This document shows positions 59,283 through 64,000 of a DNA stretch of 64,000 nucleotides, in pieces. The notes below the pieces were generated by a model. The model had not been told where the DNA came from, ran no database searches, and was given only the letters and a program-made list of their open reading frames with translations. A program made the translations under genes and the position numbers. Origin of the DNA: Sphingomonadales bacterium UBA6157 (GTDB taxonomy: Bacteria; Pseudomonadota; Alphaproteobacteria; Sphingomonadales; Sphingomonadaceae); assembly GCA_002423025.1 (NCBI GenBank), contig DIUN01000039.1, positions 37,408 to 101,407 on the forward strand, in the 5' to 3' direction. The first letter of the stretch is position 1. Every line of letters begins with the position of its first letter.

Positions 59283-59603
59283 GTGGTAAAGGCTGAATGG
59301 GGCACCAAGCGTGCCTGCCCTAAGTGCAATACGCGCTTCTATGACCTCACCAAGGAGGACCCTGTCACCTGCATCGCCTGCGGCTATGCCTGGGCGCCGG
59401 AGCCGATCCTGAAGTCGAAGCAGACGACTCCCTTCGAGCAGGCCAAGCCAGCCGCGCAGGTTGCGGGCGAGGACGGTGTTGATTCCGTCGATGAGGATCT
59501 TGACCTGGAAGCCGCCGAGGATGCCGAGGCTCCCGACGTCGACCTGGGCGATGACGAGGACCTTGGTGCCGTCGTCGGCACACAGGAAGACGAAGAAAGC
59601 TGA
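59283..59603 (+). CDS. FYDLN acid domain protein
   Basis: A 106-residue protein. A GTG at 59283 with GGAG six bases upstream gives the family start (M)VKAEWGTKRACPKCNTRFYDLTKEDPVTCIACG. Two CxxC pairs bind zinc, and the C-terminal half is a long Asp/Glu-rich acidic tail. The family is named for the FYDLN motif and the acid tail, is found in alphaproteobacteria, and has no established function. It is divergent from aroA, as in many relatives, and precedes tRNA-Ala. Confidence 0.92.
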   Translation: MVKAEWGTKRACPKCNTRFYDLTKEDPVTCIACGYAWAPEPILKSKQTTPFEQAKPAAQVAGEDGVDSVDEDLDLEAAEDAEAPDVDLGDDEDLGAVVGTQEDEES

Positions 59604-59681
59604 CAAAAGACTTGCGCCGGGTTTGGGTTTGTCCTAACCGGCGCCTCCCGCATCCACTCCAGAGGATGCGGACATGGTTAC

Positions 59682-59757
<76 letters not shown>

Positions 59758-59764
59758 ACCACCC

Positions 59765-59799
59765 AAAAAAGGCGCTTCCGGAAACGGAAGCGCCTTTTT
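59765..59799. terminator. Bidirectional intrinsic terminator
   Basis: GGCGCTTCCG (59771-59780) and CGGAAGCGCC (59785-59794) form a perfect 10-bp stem with GAAA loop, flanked by A6 (59765-59770) and T5 (59795-59799). It ends tRNA-Ala transcription and the convergent epimerase-like gene. Confidence 0.93.
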
Positions 59800-59839
59800 C
59801 GTTTCAGCGGCCTTGCCGGCCGGCGACGCGGGGCCGGCT

Positions 59840-60685
59840 CTACGATGCCGGCCGTGATGCAGCGCCCTCGCAGAGCGCCCGCACAAGGTCCCGCCCGCTC
59901 GTGCTGGCGGACCAGCCGGTCAACTGCTTCAGCCGCGCCAGATCGGGCAGGCGGGGCGTCACCAGCGGTGGCTCGGCGCCCGGCACCATGCGGATGTGCG
60001 CCGCAGGATCGAGCCGGAAATAGGCCAGCGCATGCTCGGCGATGGCGCGGGGGGTGAGCGGCTCGCCGCTGGCCACCTCGATGTCCGTGGCCACCGGCAG
60101 CGTGGCGAGGCGGGCGACGGCATCGACATACTCCGGCGTCCAGCCCCAATCCTGCGCCGGGCCTTCCGGCACATCTAGCCCCGTGCCTTCCGGCACAGCC
60201 AGCCCCGTGCCGGAGCCCTGGGTGAGCTGCCAGGCGGCAGTGGTGATGCGGGCGGGCAGGTTGCTCGCCGGCGCCAGCCGCGAATCATGGCCATGCAGGA
60301 TCGCATTGGCGGCAAAGCGCCCCGAATCGCGCCGCAGCGCCATTATGCGCCGGGCATTCTCGCGCGCCGCCGGATCAGCGAGCAACTGGTCCTGCCCGAT
60401 GATGTGGATGAGCCGCGGCGGCGCCGACGCGATGAGTTCGTCGGTGAGGCTGGCGGTGGCCGGCCCGGCGATGACATAAGTGGTGGTGTCGGCACTGGCG
60501 GCGCGGCGCAGCGCCTCGGCGGCATCGAGCTGCTCAAGGTCATCGGCAATGCCCAGCGCCTTCAGCGGCTCGGACGAGCTGGCGTGTGCCGCCAGGGTGG
60601 CGACCTGCTGGCCGCGCGCCTGCAAAAGCCGGGCAAGATAGGCGCCGGTGGCGTCATGGGCGGAGAGGATGAGGGATCTGGACAT
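59840..60685 (-). CDS. Divergent GDP-mannose dehydratase-like SDR protein
   Basis: A 281-residue protein of the extended short-chain dehydrogenase type. The C-terminal half keeps the GDP-mannose 4,6-dehydratase-like WGWTPEYVDAVARL and a helical tail, but the N-terminal nucleotide-binding region lacks a clear GxxGxxG (it reads SAHDATGAYLARLL) and no YxxxK active site is obvious. It may be a diverged or inactive relative. Codons for residues around 160-175 include a 24-bp tandem duplication (60162-60209) giving a repeated VPEGTGL. It ends at a shared terminator with tRNA-Ala. Confidence 0.65.
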   Translation of the reverse strand: MSRSLILSAHDATGAYLARLLQARGQQVATLAAHASSSEPLKALGIADDLEQLDAAEALRRAASADTTTYVIAGPATASLTDELIASAPPRLIHIIGQDQLLADPAARENARRIMALRRDSGRFAANAILHGHDSRLAPASNLPARITTAAWQLTQGSGTGLAVPEGTGLDVPEGPAQDWGWTPEYVDAVARLATLPVATDIEVASGEPLTPRAIAEHALAYFRLDPAAHIRMVPGAEPPLVTPRLPDLARLKQLTGWSASTSGRDLVRALCEGAASRPAS

Positions 60686-60891
60686 GCTGCAATGCCTGCA
60701 GCTGCGGGGCCGATGTCAAGATTTTTGCGCCGGGCCGCCGGCGCACTTGCGGGAAAGCCTTTGAAACTTAATCGGCCGGACCGTATTGAAGCCTGAGAAG
60801 CGCGGGGTTCGCGGGCGGTGGCGTGCTGCCGGCCCGGGCGCCGCACAGGCAGCATCGATCATGCCATCATGATCAATCGGATGGGACGCAC

Positions 60892-62490
60892 TTGGCCGGC
60901 AGCATAGTCCTTAAGCCCTATGAGCGGCGGCGTGAGCCGGGCCTGGTCTCGCGCACTGTCGCCGGGATCGGCCTGGTGTTCCTTGCCGCCTTTTATGGGC
61001 TGATGTGCTCGATCATCCCGTTCCAGCTGGTCGCTGTGCCGGCCGTGCCATTGCTGCTCGCGGCGGCGCTGTGCCTGTGGCTGCTGCCCGATACCGAGGC
61101 GATGTACGATGGCACGATGGCCAGGCTGCTGCTGCTGTTCTTCGGCTTCACCATCTGCTGGCCCAACTACATCGCCGTCAACCTGCCCGGCCTGCCATGG
61201 ATGACTCCGGCGCGTGCGCTGGTCATCTCGCTGGTGGCAGTCACGCTGTTCAGCCTCGCCACGTCGTCCCGCATGCGCGCGGCATTTTCCGAGAACATGA
61301 ATGCGGTGCCGATCATCCGCATCGCCTTCTGGGCCTTCTGGGCCGCCACCACGGTCTCGCTGTTCCTCTCGGGGACTGTCGGCTCGTTGGTTGGCAAGTA
61401 TTTCAGCAACCAGATGTTCTGGACCATGATGTTCGGAACGGCGGCAGTGGTGGCGGCGCAGCCCGGTTTCGTCATGCGCTTTGCCAAGGTGCTCGCTGGC
61501 GGCGCGATCTTCACAGCCATGCTGGCGATCATGGAGTTCGCGCTCAAGGAGGTCATCTGGCTGAGCTGGCTGCCCACGTTCCTGATCGCCGATCCGGAAG
61601 CTGTGGCGAACATTGCCGATGGTGAGATCCGCTACGGCACGACGTTCTACCGGGTGCGGGGCCCCTTTGCGGTGAGCCTCTATTTCGCCGAGTTCCTCGC
61701 TCTCACCATGCCGTTCGTGCTGTACTTGGCGTTCCTCAGCAAGAGCTGGCGCGACAGGCTGCTGCTCGGCGCCGGCTTTGTCGCCGTCGGCATCGCGGCG
61801 TTTTTGACCGGGGCGCGCTCGGGCCTGATCGCGCTGTTGCTGACGCTGGCGGTTTCGTTGTTCATGGTCAGCCTGCGCATCTGGCTGCGTCGGCCCTCGG
61901 CGCTGGTCTCGGCCACCGTGGTTTATGGCTATCCGGCCTTTGCCCTGACGATGGCGGGCATCATCCTCAGCTGGAACCGGCTGCGCGTCATGGTGCTGGG
62001 CGGCGGACAGCACGCCTCCAGCAACGATGCGCGCGAGCAGCAATGGGTGATGGGCTGGCCCAAGATTCTCGAAAACCCGCTTGGCCATGGCGTCTCGACC
62101 TCCGGCGATGTGCTGCAGTTCATGACTCCAAGTGGCCTGCTGACGGTGGACAGCTATGTGCTCACCCTGCTGCTCGATTATGGCATCATCGGGTGCCTCG
62201 CCTTTGCCGTGATGTTCCTTTCGGTCATCCTGTTCGGCGGTCTGGCCTATCTGCGCTCCAACACCGATGAGGAGCAGCTGCTCGGGCCTGTCACCGTGGC
62301 ATTCCTCAATTTTGCCATCATCAAGACCGTGCTCAGCACCGAGGCCAATCTGCCGCTGTCCTTTGCGATGCTCGGCTGTGCAGTGGCGCTGATACGCCGG
62401 CAGCAACTGGCGCTCGATCCGGATGCCAAGCCGGGCACGATGCGCGGCCTGCTCGCCACCTTTGCCATTCGGCGTGAAGCCGCCAGATGA
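60892..62490 (+). CDS. O-antigen ligase/polymerase-like membrane protein
   Basis: A 532-residue polytopic inner-membrane protein with about 10-12 helices and a Wzy/WaaL-type large periplasmic loop (from about 380, RLRVMVLGGGQHASSNDAREQQWVMGWPKILENPLGHG). The GARSGLIALLL segment and the loop's arginine and histidine pattern fit the O-antigen ligase domain family. No ATG suits the start; a TTG at 60892 with GGGA upstream is proposed, and a GTG at 60823 would add 23 residues. It overlaps a thioesterase gene by 4 bp. Substrate is unknown. Confidence 0.82.
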   Translation: MAGSIVLKPYERRREPGLVSRTVAGIGLVFLAAFYGLMCSIIPFQLVAVPAVPLLLAAALCLWLLPDTEAMYDGTMARLLLLFFGFTICWPNYIAVNLPGLPWMTPARALVISLVAVTLFSLATSSRMRAAFSENMNAVPIIRIAFWAFWAATTVSLFLSGTVGSLVGKYFSNQMFWTMMFGTAAVVAAQPGFVMRFAKVLAGGAIFTAMLAIMEFALKEVIWLSWLPTFLIADPEAVANIADGEIRYGTTFYRVRGPFAVSLYFAEFLALTMPFVLYLAFLSKSWRDRLLLGAGFVAVGIAAFLTGARSGLIALLLTLAVSLFMVSLRIWLRRPSALVSATVVYGYPAFALTMAGIILSWNRLRVMVLGGGQHASSNDAREQQWVMGWPKILENPLGHGVSTSGDVLQFMTPSGLLTVDSYVLTLLLDYGIIGCLAFAVMFLSVILFGGLAYLRSNTDEEQLLGPVTVAFLNFAIIKTVLSTEANLPLSFAMLGCAVALIRRQQLALDPDAKPGTMRGLLATFAIRREAAR

Positions 62491-62918
62491 GCCGGGCGGA
62501 CTATCGCGCCTTCCGCAGCATCCCGACCCGCTGGATGGACAATGACGTCTACGGCCATGTCAACAACGTGGTCTATTACAGCTGGTTCGATACGGCGGTG
62601 AACGCGCTGCTGATCGAGTGGGGCCTGCTCGATATCCATGCCGGCAGCACCATCGGCCTCGTGGTGGAGACTGGCTGCCGTTACCATCGCTCGGTGGCCT
62701 TTCCGGAAATCGTCGAGGCCGGCATCCGGATCGGCAAGCTCGGCAATTCCAGCGTGCGCTGGGAGGTGGGCCTGTTCACCGCCGGCCATGAGGGCCCGGC
62801 AGCCGAGGGGTTTTTCATCCATGTCTATGTGGACCGCGCCAGCCGCCGTCCGGCGCCACTGCCCCCGGAGTGGCGCGCCCGGCTGGCGGCTCTGGACACC
62901 AGCGCGCCGGGGCTTTAG
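62487..62918 (+). CDS. Hotdog-fold acyl-CoA thioesterase
   Basis: A 143-residue 4HBT-type thioesterase. MDNDVYGHVNNVVYYSWFDTAVN contains the catalytic aspartate of the D-x-(Y/H)-G-H-V-N-N motif. It resembles YbgC-like enzymes acting on short or medium acyl-CoA. Its start overlaps the ligase-like gene by 4 bp; guaA follows 9 bp after its stop, so the three genes may share a transcript. Confidence 0.9.
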   Translation: MSRADYRAFRSIPTRWMDNDVYGHVNNVVYYSWFDTAVNALLIEWGLLDIHAGSTIGLVVETGCRYHRSVAFPEIVEAGIRIGKLGNSSVRWEVGLFTAGHEGPAAEGFFIHVYVDRASRRPAPLPPEWRARLAALDTSAPGL

Positions 62919-62927
62919 CAGCCGGCG

Positions 62928-64000
62928 ATGACTCATCCCGCCGATTCCGTCCTCATCCTCGATTTTGGCAGCCAGGTGACGCAGCTGATTGCGCGCCGGG
63001 TCCGCGAAGCCGGCGTCTATTCCGAGATTGTTCCCTTCGAGAAGGGTGGCGAGGCCTTTGAGCGGTTGCAGCCCAAGGCCGTGATCCTCTCCGGCAGCCC
63101 GGCGTCCGTGACGGACGAAGGCTCGCCGCGTGTTCCGGCCGAAGTGCTGGCGGCGGACGTGCCGATCCTTGGCATCTGCTATGGCGAGCAGGTGCTGTGC
63201 GAGCAGACCGGCGGCAAGGTCGGGCTGTCCGGCCATCGCGAGTTCGGCCGCGCGGGCATCGACATCATCGATGATTGCGCGCTGTTCGAGGGTGTCTGGG
63301 CCAAGGGCGAGCGCCGCGAAGTCTGGATGAGCCATGGCGACCGCATCGAGGCGATCCCGCCGGGCTTCCGTCCCGTGGCGATCTCGGAAGGCGCCCCCTT
63401 TGCCGCCATCGCCGATGACAAGCGCCGCCGCTATGGCGTGCAGTTCCACCCTGAAGTGGTGCACACGCCCGAGGGCGGCGCGCTGCTGGCCAATTTCGTC
63501 ACCAGGGTTGCCGGCATGGCCCCCACCTGGAGCATGGCCGGTTTCCGGGCCGCCAAAATTGCTGAAATCCGCGAGCAGGTCGGCAGCGAGCGGGTGCTCT
63601 GCGGCCTCTCCGGCGGCGTCGATTCGGCGGTTGCAGCAGTGCTCATCCATGAAGCCATCGGCGATCAGCTGACCTGCGTGTTCGTCGATCATGGCCTGCT
63701 CCGCCAGGGTGAGGCCGAGCAGGTCGTCACCATGTTCCGCGAGCATTATCATATCCCGCTGGTCCATGTGGACGCGAGCGACGTGTTCATGGCCGGGCTG
63801 GCCGGCGTCACGGATCCGGAGCAGAAGCGCAAGTTCATCGGCGGCGCCTTCATCGATGTCTTCGAGGCGGAGGCCAAGAAGATCGGCGGCGCCCGGTTCC
63901 TGGCGCAGGGCACGCTGTATCCGGACGTCATCGAGAGCGTCTCGTTCACCGGTGGGCCGAGCGTGACGATCAAGAGCCACCACAATGTCGGTGGCCTGCC
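62928..64000 (+). CDS. guaA: GMP synthase, 5' part
   Basis: The first 357 codons of a glutamine-hydrolysing GMP synthase; the gene continues past the window. The class I amidotransferase domain (1-190) has the nucleophile cysteine in GICYGEQVL and the HPE triad part in GVQFHPEVVHT. The ATP-pyrophosphatase domain begins near 205 with the PP-loop LCGLSGGVDSAVAA. The residue after the oxyanion YG is Glu where Met is usual, a minor variation. It converts XMP to GMP in purine synthesis. Confidence 0.96.
   Translation, partial: MTHPADSVLILDFGSQVTQLIARRVREAGVYSEIVPFEKGGEAFERLQPKAVILSGSPASVTDEGSPRVPAEVLAADVPILGICYGEQVLCEQTGGKVGLSGHREFGRAGIDIIDDCALFEGVWAKGERREVWMSHGDRIEAIPPGFRPVAISEGAPFAAIADDKRRRYGVQFHPEVVHTPEGGALLANFVTRVAGMAPTWSMAGFRAAKIAEIREQVGSERVLCGLSGGVDSAVAAVLIHEAIGDQLTCVFVDHGLLRQGEAEQVVTMFREHYHIPLVHVDASDVFMAGLAGVTDPEQKRKFIGGAFIDVFEAEAKKIGGARFLAQGTLYPDVIESVSFTGGPSVTIKSHHNVGGL

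Noticed and set aside
59193..59606. N-terminal extension of aroA over the FYDLN gene
   Set aside because: It is antisense to a well-supported zinc/acid-domain gene, and aroA has a normal start at 59192.
62247..63983. 578-aa leftward ORF opposite guaA and the thioesterase
   Set aside because: Antisense shadow; guaA motifs are unambiguous on the plus strand.

Overview
The window is a GC-rich chromosomal segment from an alphaproteobacterium, most likely order Sphingomonadales. The evidence is a PhyR/NepR/EcfG general stress response locus with GGAAC-N16-xGTT promoters, the yacG–tRNA-Phe junction, an rpsA–ihfB pair, a FYDLN-acid-domain gene beside aroA, a timA–mltA–smr run, and a TonB-dependent receptor paired with a Thr-Pro-repeat lipoprotein. 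Genus cannot be read from the window.

Layout. (1) 1-304: the end of yacG and a complete tRNA-Phe(GAA). (2) 257-10639: a 10.3 kb element inserted in the tRNA-Phe 3' end and bounded by 50-bp perfect direct repeats. It carries a tyrosine integrase, small regulators, a TOPRIM-helicase replication protein, a cluster of 11 short iterons, a ClpP-protease/major-capsid fusion with an internal ribosome binding site, and a tape-measure-like protein. It has no visible terminase, portal or other tail gene, so it looks like a small phage satellite or a strongly reduced prophage. (3) 10.7-21.6 kb: a stress and signalling block with dps, a YtjA-like membrane peptide, a degenerate HisKA_2 kinase, phyR, one ORF that appears to join anti-sigma NepR to sigma EcfG, ompA, a single-domain response regulator, a 1238-residue CheB-CheR-PAS-kinase-receiver protein and csbD. 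Matches to the EcfG promoter lie before phyR, the dps operon, ompA and csbD. (4) 21.7-27.4 kb: HAD phosphatase, TspO, a D-cysteine desulfhydrase/racemase pair, a TlpA-like thioredoxin, prepilin peptidase and a prolyl hydroxylase. (5) 27.5-31.9 kb: TonB-dependent receptor and partner lipoprotein. (6) 32.1-44.2 kb: a leftward type II secretion operon, gspC to gspN plus two accessory genes, one of them a second GspC-like PDZ protein. (7) 44.5-64 kb: mostly housekeeping genes: RhlE-type helicase, a DUF1778/GNAT toxin-antitoxin pair, peptidyl-prolyl isomerase, a crotonase-P450-thioesterase operon, smr-mltA-timA, tRNA-Leu, ihfB, rpsA, cmk, wecB, aroA, a FYDLN protein, tRNA-Ala, a divergent sugar-nucleotide epimerase, an O-antigen-ligase-like protein, a second thioesterase and the start of guaA.

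The two observations most worth follow-up are the tRNA-Phe element, with its reduced capsid/tape-measure gene set and iteron cluster, and the NepR-EcfG fusion with its local set of EcfG promoters. All calls come from reading the sequence; no database search was run.
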